64,000 bases of DNA from Caulobacter sp. 602-2 (GCF_011043625.1 NZ_JAAKGT010000008.1:124001-188000), one strand, 5' to 3'; shown: positions 54,470 through 62,794, counted from the stretch's first letter. The notes: generated by a model from the letters alone, not told the origin. Translations and numbers: made by a program.

Positions 54470-56107
54470 ATGCCGCTCAGCCCCCTCACCCGCCGCCGCC
54501 TGATGGCGACCTCCGCGGCCGCCTTCGCCGCCGCCGCGGGCCTGGCGCCCTTCAAGGCCCTGGCGGCCGAGGCGCCGAGCAAGGAGGCCGCGCTGGCCAC
54601 GATGAAGCGGGCTACCACCTTCATGGTCGAGAAGGTCGCCTACCAAGGCGGCTACGTCTGGAGCTACCTGCCCGACTTCTCGCGCCGCTGGGGCGAGATG
54701 GAGGCCTATCCGACGATGATCTGGGTGCAGCCGCCCGGCACGGCGACCATGGGCCACCTGTTCCTCGACGCCTATCACGCCACCGGCGACGAATATTACT
54801 ACGAGGCCGCCAAGCAGGTGGCCGGCGCCCTGATCAAGATCCAGCACCCGGCCGGCGGCTGGAACTATCTGGGCGACCTGGCCGGCGAGCCGTCGATCCG
54901 CAAGTGGTACGACACCATCGGCAAGAACGGCTGGCGGCTCGAGGAATTCCAGCACTACTACGGCAACGCCACCTTCGACGACGCCGGCACGGCCGAAAGC
55001 TCGCAGTTCCTGCTGCGGCTCTATGTCGAGAAGAAGGATCCCGCCTTCAAGCCGGCGCTCGACAAGGCCATCCAGTTCGTCCTCGACAGCCAGTACCCGG
55101 TCGGCGGCTGGCCCCAGCGCTTCCCGCTGAAGGACGAGTTCCACCATCACGGCCGGCCCGACTACACCGGCTACATCACCTTCAACGACGACGTGGCCGG
55201 CGAGAACATCGAGTTCCTGCTGATGGTCTGGCAGGCGCTGGGCGACCCGCGCGTGCTGCCGGCGGTGAAGAAGGCGATGGACTGCTTCGTCGCCTGCCAG
55301 CAGCCCCTGCCCCAGGCCGGCTGGGGCCTGCAGCACAAGGTCTCCGACCTCAAGCCGTCCGGCGCGCGCACCTACGAGCCCGAGGCCTTCGCCACCCACA
55401 CCACGGCCGCCAACATCACCGCCTGCATGGGCTTCTACGAACTGACGGGCGACCCGAAGTACCTGGCGCGCCTCGGCGAAGCCCTCGACTGGCTGGAGAC
55501 CACCAGGCTGCCGGTCGAACACCAGAAGGGCCGCCAGTTCCCGACCTTCGTCGAGATCGGCACCAACAAGCCGCTGTTCGTGCACCGCACCGGCAGCAAC
55601 GTCGTCAACGGCCGCTACTATGTCGACGGCAATCCCGAGAACACCGTGGCCCACTACTCCTCGTTCCGGGGGGTCAACATCCCGGCCCTGCGCAAGCGGC
55701 TGGAGACGCTGAAGGCCACCCCGCCGGAAGTCGCCAGCAAGGCCTCGCCGCTGAAGGGCGGCCGCCAGGCGCTGCCGAAGTACTTCACGCTGAAGGACGT
55801 GTCGGTGTCGGACCTGAACGTCGGGGCCCTGAAGGGCGACGCCACGGCCGGCGCGCCCGACAAGGCCGCGGGCCTGATCGCCGCCCTCAACGAGGCCGGC
55901 TGGTGGCCGACCGAACTGAAGGCGACCAGCAATCCCTATATCGGCGACGGCTCGCCCACCCCGGCCCCTGGCGACTTCAGCCGCACCCATGTGGGCGACG
56001 CCTCCGACACCTCGCCCTACGTGACCGACAAGCCGAAGATCGGCATTTCGACGGGCAGCTACATCGAGAACATGGTGACGCTGCTGAAGTACGTCGGGGC
56101 GGCGTAA
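54470..56107 (+). CDS. Pectate lyase, PL10 family, Tat-exported
   Basis: A 545-aa enzyme that cleaves polygalacturonate by beta-elimination. A twin-arginine signal (TRRRLMATSAAAFAAAAG) precedes the (alpha/alpha)-barrel catalytic region with ESSQFLLRLYVEKKDPAFK, YPVGGWPQRFPL, HGRPDYTGYITFNDD and EAFATHTTAANITACMGFYELTGD. The C-terminal part has a DGNPENTVAHYSSFRGVNIP segment. The ATG at 54470 is the first in-frame start with a fitting signal. It stands alone, with an operator-like palindrome upstream; the products would feed TonB-dependent uptake. Confidence 0.9.
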   Translation: MPLSPLTRRRLMATSAAAFAAAAGLAPFKALAAEAPSKEAALATMKRATTFMVEKVAYQGGYVWSYLPDFSRRWGEMEAYPTMIWVQPPGTATMGHLFLDAYHATGDEYYYEAAKQVAGALIKIQHPAGGWNYLGDLAGEPSIRKWYDTIGKNGWRLEEFQHYYGNATFDDAGTAESSQFLLRLYVEKKDPAFKPALDKAIQFVLDSQYPVGGWPQRFPLKDEFHHHGRPDYTGYITFNDDVAGENIEFLLMVWQALGDPRVLPAVKKAMDCFVACQQPLPQAGWGLQHKVSDLKPSGARTYEPEAFATHTTAANITACMGFYELTGDPKYLARLGEALDWLETTRLPVEHQKGRQFPTFVEIGTNKPLFVHRTGSNVVNGRYYVDGNPENTVAHYSSFRGVNIPALRKRLETLKATPPEVASKASPLKGGRQALPKYFTLKDVSVSDLNVGALKGDATAGAPDKAAGLIAALNEAGWWPTELKATSNPYIGDGSPTPAPGDFSRTHVGDASDTSPYVTDKPKIGISTGSYIENMVTLLKYVGAA

Positions 56108-56119
56108 CCCGCCTTCGGC

Positions 56120-56220
56120 GGCCCCCTCAGTCGCTACGCGACAGCTCCCCCAAGGGGGGAGCATCTGGAGCGATAGATCCTCCCCCTCTGGGGGAGGTGG
56201 CCCGGAGGGCCGGAGGGGGT
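56120..56220. repeat. GC-rich palindromic repeat pair
   Basis: CCCCCTCAGTCGCTACGCGACAGCTCCCCC with GGGGGGAGC, then GATCCTCCCCCTCTGGGGGAGGTGGCCCGGAGGGCCGGAGGGGG in pieces. It separates the convergent lyase and DUF885 genes. Confidence 0.8.
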
Positions 56221-57731
56221 CAGCGCGGCGCCAGCATCGCCAGCGGCAGGGTCCCGCGATCCAGCACGCGGCCGTGGAACTCGCGCAGGGTCCCGCCCCA
56301 CGCGCGGCGCAGACGCGCCAGCTCCAGCCAGTACATCCCCTGCCCCGCCGCGGCGCCTGGCGCGATGGCGGCGCGTTCGACCTCCTGGGCGAAGGGCGCG
56401 AAGATCACCGGCGCGCCCTGCACGTCGGCAAGGAAGGCCATGGCCCGCTCGGGCGTCCAACCCTCCAGGTGGATGCCGATGTCCATGCGGGCGCGGGCGG
56501 CGCGGAACAGGATCCAGTACAGGCCGCCGATCTCGGCCAGGGGCTGGCCTTCGAAGGCGCCCATCTCCCAGGCCAGATGCTCGGCATAGACGGCCCAGCC
56601 CTCCATCGCCGCCGGGCAGGCCACGCGCGAGCGATAGGGGTGCGCGCCCGACAGCTCTTCCTTGGGGATCTGCAGCATGTGGCCGGGCAGCACCTCGTGA
56701 TGCACCACGGCCGGCAGGCTCCAGCTGGGCCGGTCGCGGATGCGCTTGAGATCCACATAGTAGGCGCCGGGCTTCTTGCCGTCCGCCGACGGCAGGTCGC
56801 GATAGCCCTGTCGGCCCGCGGCCTCGTCGGCGGGCGACATGCGCCGCACCGACACGGCGTCGACCGCGCCGGGCAGGTCGCCGAAGGCCTGGGACAGGCG
56901 CGCGCGGGCCTTGGCCAGCCACGGCGCCATGTCGGCGATGGCGCGGTCGCGACCCGCGTCGTCGTCGGAATACAGGTAGCGCTCGTCGGCCATCAGCGCC
57001 CGCAGGCGCTCGCCCACCCCGCCCTGGCTGAGGCCCTGAGCCCTCAACAGGGCGTCGGCGCGGGCGTGCAGGCTCTTGATGGCGTCGTCCAGCCGGCGGC
57101 GGGCCTCGACGGGGGCCATGGGCGCGCCCAGCTGGGTCTTCAGCATGGCGGCGTAATAGGCCTCGCGGTCCTTGAAGCGCACGCCGGCGGCGGTTCCCGC
57201 GCGGGGCTTCAGGGCCAGCAGGGCTGCGCGCTGGCCGTTCAGCGCGCCTCCCACCGACGGCGAGGCCTTCGACCGCGCCTCGACCAGGGCCTTGTCCAGG
57301 CGATCGATCAGGAAGGCGGGGGGAACGACGCCGGCGTCGGCGTCCTTGCGGATCCGGTCGGTCTCGGCCTGGATGCGCGCGACCATCGCCGGCGCGGCGT
57401 CGCCCCAGGCCTCCGAGGCCTTCTGCCAGGCGCCGGACCGGGTGGTGACGACATAGGGACCCGCCGCGCCCGCGCCGAACGGAAAGCGGCGGACGAGGTC
57501 GGCCTCGGCGGCGGCGGCGATGCGCACGGCGTCGTAATCGAGCCGGGCCTTAGGCGACAGAGTCTGGGGGTCGAGAGCGGACAGGGCCGTGAGCCTGTCG
57601 GCCGCCGTCCCGCCCTTGGCGAAGCCGTCCAGCAGGACCTTCAGCGCCGCGTCGCCTTCCTGGGCGGCCAGGGCGGGGCCGGCGGCGAGGCTCGCGCCGG
57701 TCAGCAGCATCATCGCGCGCCGATCGATCAT
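56220..57731 (-). CDS. DUF885 family protein, predicted exported metallopeptidase-like
   Basis: The 503-aa protein is likely exported (MIDRRAMMLLTGASLAAGPALAA). The late VVHHEVLPGHMLQIPKEELSG (about 354-374) is the zinc-like HHEVLPGH signature of DUF885, and WAVYAEHLAWEMG with GGLYWILFRAARARMDIGIHLEGWTPERAMAFL completes the C-terminal helical part. A good ribosome site (AGGGAGG) sets the start at 57731. Substrate unknown; DUF885 proteins are thought to be peptidases. An ACCGGT palindrome lies 46 nt upstream. Confidence 0.9.
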   Translation of the reverse strand: MIDRRAMMLLTGASLAAGPALAAQEGDAALKVLLDGFAKGGTAADRLTALSALDPQTLSPKARLDYDAVRIAAAAEADLVRRFPFGAGAAGPYVVTTRSGAWQKASEAWGDAAPAMVARIQAETDRIRKDADAGVVPPAFLIDRLDKALVEARSKASPSVGGALNGQRAALLALKPRAGTAAGVRFKDREAYYAAMLKTQLGAPMAPVEARRRLDDAIKSLHARADALLRAQGLSQGGVGERLRALMADERYLYSDDDAGRDRAIADMAPWLAKARARLSQAFGDLPGAVDAVSVRRMSPADEAAGRQGYRDLPSADGKKPGAYYVDLKRIRDRPSWSLPAVVHHEVLPGHMLQIPKEELSGAHPYRSRVACPAAMEGWAVYAEHLAWEMGAFEGQPLAEIGGLYWILFRAARARMDIGIHLEGWTPERAMAFLADVQGAPVIFAPFAQEVERAAIAPGAAAGQGMYWLELARLRRAWGGTLREFHGRVLDRGTLPLAMLAPR

Positions 57732-57776
57732 CTCCGGCCCTCCCTCTTGTCTCGTTGTCCCCTGTCGTAGCGGGAA

Positions 57777-57790
57777 AGACACCGGTGTCT
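57777..57790. promoter_or_regulatory. Perfect palindrome AGACACCGGTGTCT before the DUF885 gene
   Basis: A perfect 14-bp palindrome 46 nt upstream of the DUF885 start, overlapping the stop codon of the arsR gene. It has the LacI-family core ACCGGT and matches the other operator candidates. Confidence 0.6.
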
Positions 57791-58109
57791 AGAGGGCGCC
57801 GTCCTCGGCTGCGACCAGGGCCAGCAGGCCGGGAAAGCGCGCCTCGATCTCGTCGCGGCGCAGTTGGGCCGCCCGGCTGTTGCCGCGGTCGACCTGGCGG
57901 ATCAGGCCGGCCTCGCGCAGCACCCGGAAGTGATGGGTCAGCGAAGCCTTGCTGACCGGCAGGCCGAAGGAGACGCAGGTGCGCTCGGTCAGCGGCTCGG
58001 CGCGCACCAGTTCTGCGATCACGCGGCGCCGCTGCGGATCGGCCAGGGCGGCCAGCAGGGCGCCCAATTGCATCTCGTGCGGTTCGGGGTGGCCTTCGGC
58101 GTCGGGCAT
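57789..58109 (-). CDS. ArsR-family transcriptional regulator
   Basis: The 106-aa winged-helix protein starts at 58109 (MPDAEGHPEPHEM). LGALLAALADPQRRRVIAELVRAEPLTERTC, the recognition helix in VSKASLTHHFRVLREAGLIRQVD and the wing RGNSRAAQLRRDEIEARFP are the family marks. It is divergent from an antibiotic-biosynthesis monooxygenase gene with a large palindrome between, so it most likely represses both itself and that gene. Confidence 0.9.
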   Translation of the reverse strand: MPDAEGHPEPHEMQLGALLAALADPQRRRVIAELVRAEPLTERTCVSFGLPVSKASLTHHFRVLREAGLIRQVDRGNSRAAQLRRDEIEARFPGLLALVAAEDGAL

Positions 58110-58124
58110 CGGATCTCCATGACA

Positions 58125-58182
58125 AAGGTAAGGATTGAACCATACCTTCAAAGAGCTTTAGGTAAGGACATATCCTTACCTA
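58125..58182. promoter_or_regulatory. ArsR operators in the divergent promoter
   Basis: TAGGTAAGGA-CATA-TCCTTACCTA (58159-58182) is a perfect 10-bp-armed palindrome. A second related element, AAGGTA...TACCTT, spans 58125-58148. They lie between the arsR and monooxygenase starts. Confidence 0.7.
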
Positions 58183-58193
58183 TGAGGTTCGCC

Positions 58194-58541
58194 ATGTCCA
58201 ACACCCCCTTTGGTCCGCCCCTGCCGGACGCCGACGAGACCGGCCCCTACGCCCTGGCGGGCTCGGCCCGCGCCCGTCCCGGCATGGCCGACCAGCTGGA
58301 GGCGCGACTGGTGTCGCTGGTGGCGCCGACGCGCCAGGAGGCGGGCTGTCTGGCCTATCACGTCCATCGCGACCGCGCCGATCGCGACCTCTTCGTCTTC
58401 TACGAGGCCTGGAGCGACCGGGCCGCGCTGATGCGGCATTTCGAGGAGCCCTACATCATCGGCTTCCTGGCCGACCGCGCCGACTATCTGGACGGCGAGC
58501 TCGACGTGCGCTGGCTGAGGATGAGCAGCCCCCTCGCCTAG
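58194..58541 (+). CDS. Antibiotic biosynthesis monooxygenase (ABM) domain protein
   Basis: The 115-aa dimeric alpha/beta-barrel protein starts at ATG 58194 with GAGG 6 nt before. Family marks are YALAGSARARPGMADQLEARLVSLVAPTRQEAGCLAYHVHRDRADRDLFVFYEAWSDRAALMRHFEEPYI in pieces. Such enzymes oxidise quinones or aromatic intermediates or act as scavengers. It is divergent from the ArsR gene and probably under its control. Confidence 0.88.
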   Translation: MSNTPFGPPLPDADETGPYALAGSARARPGMADQLEARLVSLVAPTRQEAGCLAYHVHRDRADRDLFVFYEAWSDRAALMRHFEEPYIIGFLADRADYLDGELDVRWLRMSSPLA

Positions 58542-58603
58542 CGATACGCACTGGGTGCAGCCGCGCACGATACATTCATAGATTGCAAAACTGATGAATT
58601 CTC

Positions 58604-58630
58604 CCGAAGGTGCCGGCGGCGCCTTCGGGG
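58604..58630. terminator. Hairpin after the monooxygenase gene
   Basis: CCCGAAGGTGCC-GGC-GGCGCCTTCGGG is a perfect 12-bp stem with one G-U pair and a 3-nt loop. It has no clear T tract, so termination efficiency is doubtful. Confidence 0.45.
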
Positions 58631-58823
58631 GGCGACCACCACGTCACGCCGGCGCCGGCGCGCCCGTTTCCGAACGGGCGGCCCGGCCGTCTCCCCCACA
58701 GCGCCACCCCGTCTTCGAGGTCGCCCGTCGCGCCCGAAAGACCCAGTAGCCAGTCCGCGTCCGCGTCCAGCCAACCGCGCGCGGTCCGTGTCGGCCGCCG
58801 CCCATCCGTGGAGGTACGACCCG

Positions 58824-59402
58824 ATGACCCTGACCACTCGCCGCTCCCTGATCGCCTCGGCGGTCGCCCTGGCCGCCGTCGCGGCCTCGCCCGCTTCCGG
58901 CGTCACCCAGCCGATCACCCCGCGGATCTCAGAGGCCGAGGTCATCGCCGCGGCGGAAGCCTGGGGCAAGGGCCTGGTGTCGATCTCGGTCGCCTATGAC
59001 GGTAACGAGAACAACTTCGAGAAGGCCAAGGCCGTCGCCAGCGCCTTCATCGACAAGGCCTACGGCTATGACCTGGGTCCGGTGCTGTTCAAGCCGACGC
59101 TGACCCGCGAGCCCCAGACCTTCCGCAAGAACAAGGTCGGCGCCATGGCCTATTTCGTCGGCCACGACAAAGCCTATCCCTATGACGACGGCTTCGCCCT
59201 GCTGCCGTGGCGCAGCGTGACCTACAAGCCGGTCGGCATCCAGATCAACGGCGCGGTCGCCAGCACCATGGGCCGGCTGGAACTGCGCGACGCCGACGGC
59301 AATCCGACCGTGGTCGACAAGACCTGGGTGTTCAAGAAGGACGAGCGCGGCGCGCTGCGGATCATCGTCCACCACTCCTCGCTGCCGTTCGTGGGCTACT
59401 AG
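58824..59402 (+). CDS. Secreted SnoaL/NTF2-like fold protein
   Basis: The 192-aa protein has start ATG 58824 preceded by GGAGGT. A signal or Tat-like peptide (LTTRRSLIASAVALAAVAASP) is followed by an NTF2-like pattern: EAEVIAAAEAWGKGLVSISVAYDG, an alpha segment KAVASAFIDKAYGYDLGPVLFKPTL, and beta strands AMAYFVGHDKAYPYDDGFALLPWRSVTYKPVGIQI and KTWVFKKDERGALRIIVHHSSLPF. The ligand is unknown. It precedes the repeat that flanks the GH9 gene. Confidence 0.7.
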   Translation: MTLTTRRSLIASAVALAAVAASPASGVTQPITPRISEAEVIAAAEAWGKGLVSISVAYDGNENNFEKAKAVASAFIDKAYGYDLGPVLFKPTLTREPQTFRKNKVGAMAYFVGHDKAYPYDDGFALLPWRSVTYKPVGIQINGAVASTMGRLELRDADGNPTVVDKTWVFKKDERGALRIIVHHSSLPFVGY

Positions 59403-59608
59403 GGTCGGTACGCAATCGGCCGAGGGCGACAAGTCATCTGTTTCGGTAACTTATGGCGGTTGTCATCCCGGCCGCAGCGCAGCGTAGCGTCGGGATCTCC
59501 CACAGTTCAGAACCTGCCGACGTGGGAGATCCCGGCTCTACGGTTCGCTGGCGCGCGCCTCCGGCCGGGAAGACACGCTTCTTTGCATGCCCGTTGAGTC
59601 CAGACCCC
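59403..59608. repeat. MITE-like repeat, copy 1
   Basis: This 206-bp unit shares its whole length with 61588-61795 (about 80 percent by eye). The middle has CGGGATCTCCCAC and GTGGGAGATCCCG as nested palindrome arms. The terminal repeats (GCAATCGGC and GCCCGTTGAG) are degenerate here. Confidence 0.75.
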
Positions 59609-59666
59609 AGGCGCCGACCGGCGCGCACGTTCCGCCGGGACCGCGCGCTGGATCCCCACCCACACG

Positions 59667-59680
59667 TGACAACGCTGTCA
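59667..59680. promoter_or_regulatory. LacI-type operator candidate before the GH9 gene
   Basis: TGACAACGCTGTCA is a near-perfect palindrome with the A-N-CG-N-T core, about 68 nt upstream of the GH9 start. Its centre differs from the ACCGGT sites, so it may belong to another LacI-family regulator. Confidence 0.55.
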
Positions 59681-59747
59681 GATATCGCCTAGGGTCTCGC
59701 CGGGACGCGCAAAGACGTCCATCTGTTTCGCGTCCCGGAGGAAGCCC

Positions 59748-61574
59748 TTGCCGCACCGTTCGATGCCCGCCCTGCTGGCGGCGACCGCGCTGATCGCCCT
59801 CGCCTCGCCCAGCCTCGCGGCCGAACCGCTCGCCCCGATCCGCCTGAACCAGGTCGGCGTGCTGGAAAGCGCGGGCAAGCTGGCCGTGCTGCCGGAGGCC
59901 TCGACCGCGCCCCTGGCCTGGACGCTGGAGGACAAGGACGGCCACGTCATCGCCAAGGGCCAGACCCGCGTGGTCGGTCCCGACGCGGCCTCGGGCGAAA
60001 GCCTGCATCAGATCGACTTCTCGGCCGCGCCGGCCGGTTACGGCTATCGCCTGAAGGTGGGCCAGCGGGCCAGCCGGCCGTTCGCGGTCGACGCCCATCC
60101 CTATGCGCGGCTGAAGCGCGACGCCCTGGCCTTCTTCTACCAGAACCGCAGCGGGATCGCGATCGAGGCCAGGAACGGCGACGATCCGAAACTGGCCCGC
60201 CCCGCGGCCCACGCGCCCGACCGCGCCACCTGCTTCAACGGCCAGGACCAGCGCGGCCAGGTCTGGGCCGGCTGCGGCTATGAGCTGAACGCCAGCAAGG
60301 GCTGGTACGACGCCGGCGACCACGGCAAGTACGTCGTCAACGGCGGCATCGCCGTCTGGACGCTGGTGAACTATCACGAGCGCCTGGCGGCCCGGGGCAA
60401 GACGCCCGACTTCGCCGACGGCGCCCAGCGCATTCCCGAGGCCGGCAACGGCGTCTCAGACCTGCTGGACGAAGCCCGCTGGGAGCTGGAGTTCCTGCTG
60501 CGCATGCAGGTTCCGCCAGGAACGACCATGGCCCTGCCGGTCGGCAAGCAGGGCCAGGGGCCGCTGGCGCTGACCGACGTCGACGCTTCGGGCATGGCCC
60601 ACCAGAAGCTGACCGACGCCTACTGGACCGGGATCCCGACCGCCCCGCACGAGGATCCGGCGCCGCGCTACCTGTTCCACCCGACCACCGGCGCGACCCT
60701 GAACCTGGCGGCCGTCGCCGCCCAGTGCGCGCGGGTCTGGAAGGACGTCGACCCGGCCTTCTCAGCCCGCTGCCTGAAGGTCGCCCGCGCCGCTTTCGAC
60801 GCGGCGCGGCGCAATCCGGAGATCTACGCCCACAGCCAGTTCAACGGCGGCGGCGGCTATGGCGACGGCGAACTTTCCGACGAACTGTTCTGGGCGGCGG
60901 CCGAACTGTGGGCGACCACCGGCGAGGCGGCTTATGGCGAGGTCGTGCAGGCCTCGCCCTACATGCCCGCCGCCGGCAAGGCGTCAGAGGCGCCCGGCTG
61001 GGGCTCGACCTCGACGCTGGGGGTGATCTCGCTGGCCCTGTCGGACAAGGTCCCGGCGTCGGTGCGCCAGGCCGCCCGCGCGGGCGTGACGACCGCCGCC
61101 GACAAGTACGCCGCCGAAGACCAGCAGGCCGGCTATCGCCTGCCGGACGCGGGGACGCGCTATGTGTGGGGCTCGAACGGCGTGATCATGAACCGCGCCA
61201 TGGTGCTGGGCCTGGCCTACGACTTCACCGGCAAGGCCGCCTATCGCCAGGCCGCCGCCGACGCCATGGACTACGTGCTGGGCCGCAATCCGCTGGACCA
61301 GTCCTACGTCACTGGTTGGGGCGCGCGGCCGATGAAGCATCCGCACCACCGCTTCTGGGCGGGCAAGGGCAAGTACCCCGCCCCGCCGCCCGGCGTGATC
61401 TCGGGCGGCCCCAACAACACCGCGTTCAGCGACGACGTGGCCAGGAAGATGGAAGGCAAGTGCGCCGCCCAGACCTGCTGGACCGACAGCATCGACGCCT
61501 TCACCCAGAACGAGGTGGCGGTGAACTGGAACGCCCCGTTCTTCTGGGTCGCGGCGTTCCTGGATGAAGGCTGA
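59748..61574 (+). CDS. Glycoside hydrolase family 9 endoglucanase (cellulase)
   Basis: A 608-aa exported enzyme. The start is a TTG at 59748, supported by GGAGGA about 6 nt upstream; the next ATG (59763) is too far away. Signal peptide ends near LASPSLAAE. An Ig-like CelD N-terminal domain (about 30-120) precedes the catalytic barrel with GWYDAGDHGKYVVNG (about 186-200, aspartate base), HPHHRFW and, near the end, NEVAVNWNAPFFW (catalytic glutamate). It hydrolyses beta-1,4-glucans such as cellulose or xyloglucan. It lies between two copies of a MITE-like repeat. Confidence 0.92.
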   Translation: MPHRSMPALLAATALIALASPSLAAEPLAPIRLNQVGVLESAGKLAVLPEASTAPLAWTLEDKDGHVIAKGQTRVVGPDAASGESLHQIDFSAAPAGYGYRLKVGQRASRPFAVDAHPYARLKRDALAFFYQNRSGIAIEARNGDDPKLARPAAHAPDRATCFNGQDQRGQVWAGCGYELNASKGWYDAGDHGKYVVNGGIAVWTLVNYHERLAARGKTPDFADGAQRIPEAGNGVSDLLDEARWELEFLLRMQVPPGTTMALPVGKQGQGPLALTDVDASGMAHQKLTDAYWTGIPTAPHEDPAPRYLFHPTTGATLNLAAVAAQCARVWKDVDPAFSARCLKVARAAFDAARRNPEIYAHSQFNGGGGYGDGELSDELFWAAAELWATTGEAAYGEVVQASPYMPAAGKASEAPGWGSTSTLGVISLALSDKVPASVRQAARAGVTTAADKYAAEDQQAGYRLPDAGTRYVWGSNGVIMNRAMVLGLAYDFTGKAAYRQAAADAMDYVLGRNPLDQSYVTGWGARPMKHPHHRFWAGKGKYPAPPPGVISGGPNNTAFSDDVARKMEGKCAAQTCWTDSIDAFTQNEVAVNWNAPFFWVAAFLDEG

Positions 61575-61587
61575 GGCGGCGGCCTAG

Positions 61588-61795
61588 CGACGGTACTCAA
61601 TTGGCCGAGGGCAATGAGTTATCTGTTTCAATAGCTTATAGCAGTTGTCATCCCGGCCGCAGCGCAGCGGAGCGCCGGGATCTCCCACAGTTTTCGAACC
61701 TGCCAACGTGGGAGATCCCGGCTCTACGGATCGCTGACGCGCTCCTCCGGCCGGGAAGACACGTTTCTTTGCACGCCAATTGAGGCCAGACCCTA
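61588..61795. repeat. MITE-like repeat, copy 2, with flanking direct repeats
   Basis: A 208-bp element bounded by CTCAATTGGC and GCCAATTGAG inverted ends (10 bp perfect). The 11-bp direct repeat CCTAGCGACGG stands at both edges (61583-61593 and 61792-61802), which looks like a target-site duplication. The centre carries GGGATCTCCCAC/GTGGGAGATCCC. No transposase is inside, so it is non-autonomous. Confidence 0.7.
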
Positions 61796-62221
61796 GCGAC
61801 GGCTGGCCGTGGACAGCGCCTTGATCTCGCCGGAGCTGAGGCGACGCACCTCGGACACGCGGCAATGCTGCGGACCGGCCGCGGTCTTGGCGACGACGTC
61901 GGCCATCTCGCCGGGGCAGACCAGGTCGCTGCCGCTGGAGCGGACGTTGATCTTCTCGGCGGCGTTCAGGCCGTCGCAGTCGCTGGCCAGGCTCAGCTGA
62001 TAGATGCCCTGGGTCGACTGGACATAGACCGTCTTGGCGCCGGCGCGGTTGGCCCCGGCGATCACCGCGCCGTTGAAGCACTGGCGGGCGTTGTCGCGCG
62101 GCAGCATGCTCGAATAGGCGGCTTGCTGGGCGGCGTGGTCGAAGACCTGGCCATTGTCGGCCAGGGCGGGCGCGGCGCCGAGAACCAGGGCGGCGCAGGC
62201 GATGAAGGACGCGGACTTCAT
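61793..62221 (-). CDS. Exported hypothetical protein, possibly DUF6491-like
   Basis: The 142-aa protein has signal peptide MKSASFIACAALVLGAAPALA. Five cysteines (FIAC, RQCFNG, ASDCDG, LVCPGE, HCRVSE) are spread through an AGAKTVYVQSTQGIYQLSLASDC type fold that resembles DUF6491 of Caulobacterales; assignment is tentative. The stop codon overlaps the repeat border (CCTAGCGACGG), so the C-terminal SRR may come from the inserted repeat. Confidence 0.7.
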   Translation of the reverse strand: MKSASFIACAALVLGAAPALADNGQVFDHAAQQAAYSSMLPRDNARQCFNGAVIAGANRAGAKTVYVQSTQGIYQLSLASDCDGLNAAEKINVRSSGSDLVCPGEMADVVAKTAAGPQHCRVSEVRRLSSGEIKALSTASRR

Positions 62222-62288
62222 GGGCGGACCTCGCGACTGTCTTTTCAGTTGCGACGATAGCTCAGCCTCGACCGTTGCGAAAGCGGGC

Positions 62289-62696
62289 TCAGCCTTGTGC
62301 GGCCGGCTCCAGTTCGGCCTGCTCGGCGCACGAACAGATCCGGGCGTTGAACAGGTGGACGCCGGCCAGCGCCAGCCCGCCCAGGCTGGTCAGGGCGGCT
62401 TCGGCCCAGTCGGCCATCGGCGCGAAGGCGCCGGCCGCCATCAGCGACAGGCCGGCGGCCGCCAGGGCCACCATGCCCGGCCGACGCCAGTTGCCCGAAC
62501 GCGCCAGGGCGAAGACCGAGATCGGCGCGGCCATGGCCAGGAACAGCGGGTGCAGCCACTCGGCGTGCGACAGGTTCGCCGCCAGCGGCAGCAGGGCGGC
62601 CATGGCCGGAACGGCCAGGCAGTGCACCAGGCAGAGCCCCGAAAGGCCGATCGCAGCGCCGTCTAGACCCCGTTGCAGGTGGGTGTGGCGGGCCAT
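62289..62696 (-). CDS. MerC-domain membrane protein
   Basis: The 135-aa protein has four membrane helices. The first helix region carries SGLCLVHCLAVPAMAA with two cysteines, and a C-terminal CSC (ARICSCAEQ) lies after helix 4. MerC moves mercuric or other soft metal ions, but chromosomal MerC-domain proteins also occur in zinc-starvation sets. A Zur-like palindrome 38 nt upstream favours a role in zinc handling. Confidence 0.85.
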   Translation of the reverse strand: MARHTHLQRGLDGAAIGLSGLCLVHCLAVPAMAALLPLAANLSHAEWLHPLFLAMAAPISVFALARSGNWRRPGMVALAAAGLSLMAAGAFAPMADWAEAALTSLGGLALAGVHLFNARICSCAEQAELEPAAQG

Positions 62697-62733
62697 GGGG
62701 TACTCCGGTAGCGAACGGTCGGGGCGACTTAGA

Positions 62734-62748
62734 TGTTATTACATAACA
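62734..62748. promoter_or_regulatory. Zur-like palindrome before the MerC gene
   Basis: TGTTAT-TAC-ATAACA is a perfect 6-3-6 palindrome in an AT-rich patch immediately upstream of the merC-like gene. The TGTTAT...ATAACA arms fit the Zur/Fur class. Confidence 0.55.
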
Positions 62749-62794
62749 CTCAATCAAGAGGGCGAGGCTGAATTTTGTCGGCGACGGTGTCGCA

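Noticed and set aside
54092..56107. 671-aa start for the PL10 lyase
   Set aside because: The upstream extension would remove the Tat signal from the N-terminus; the ATG at 54470 gives a standard signal sequence.
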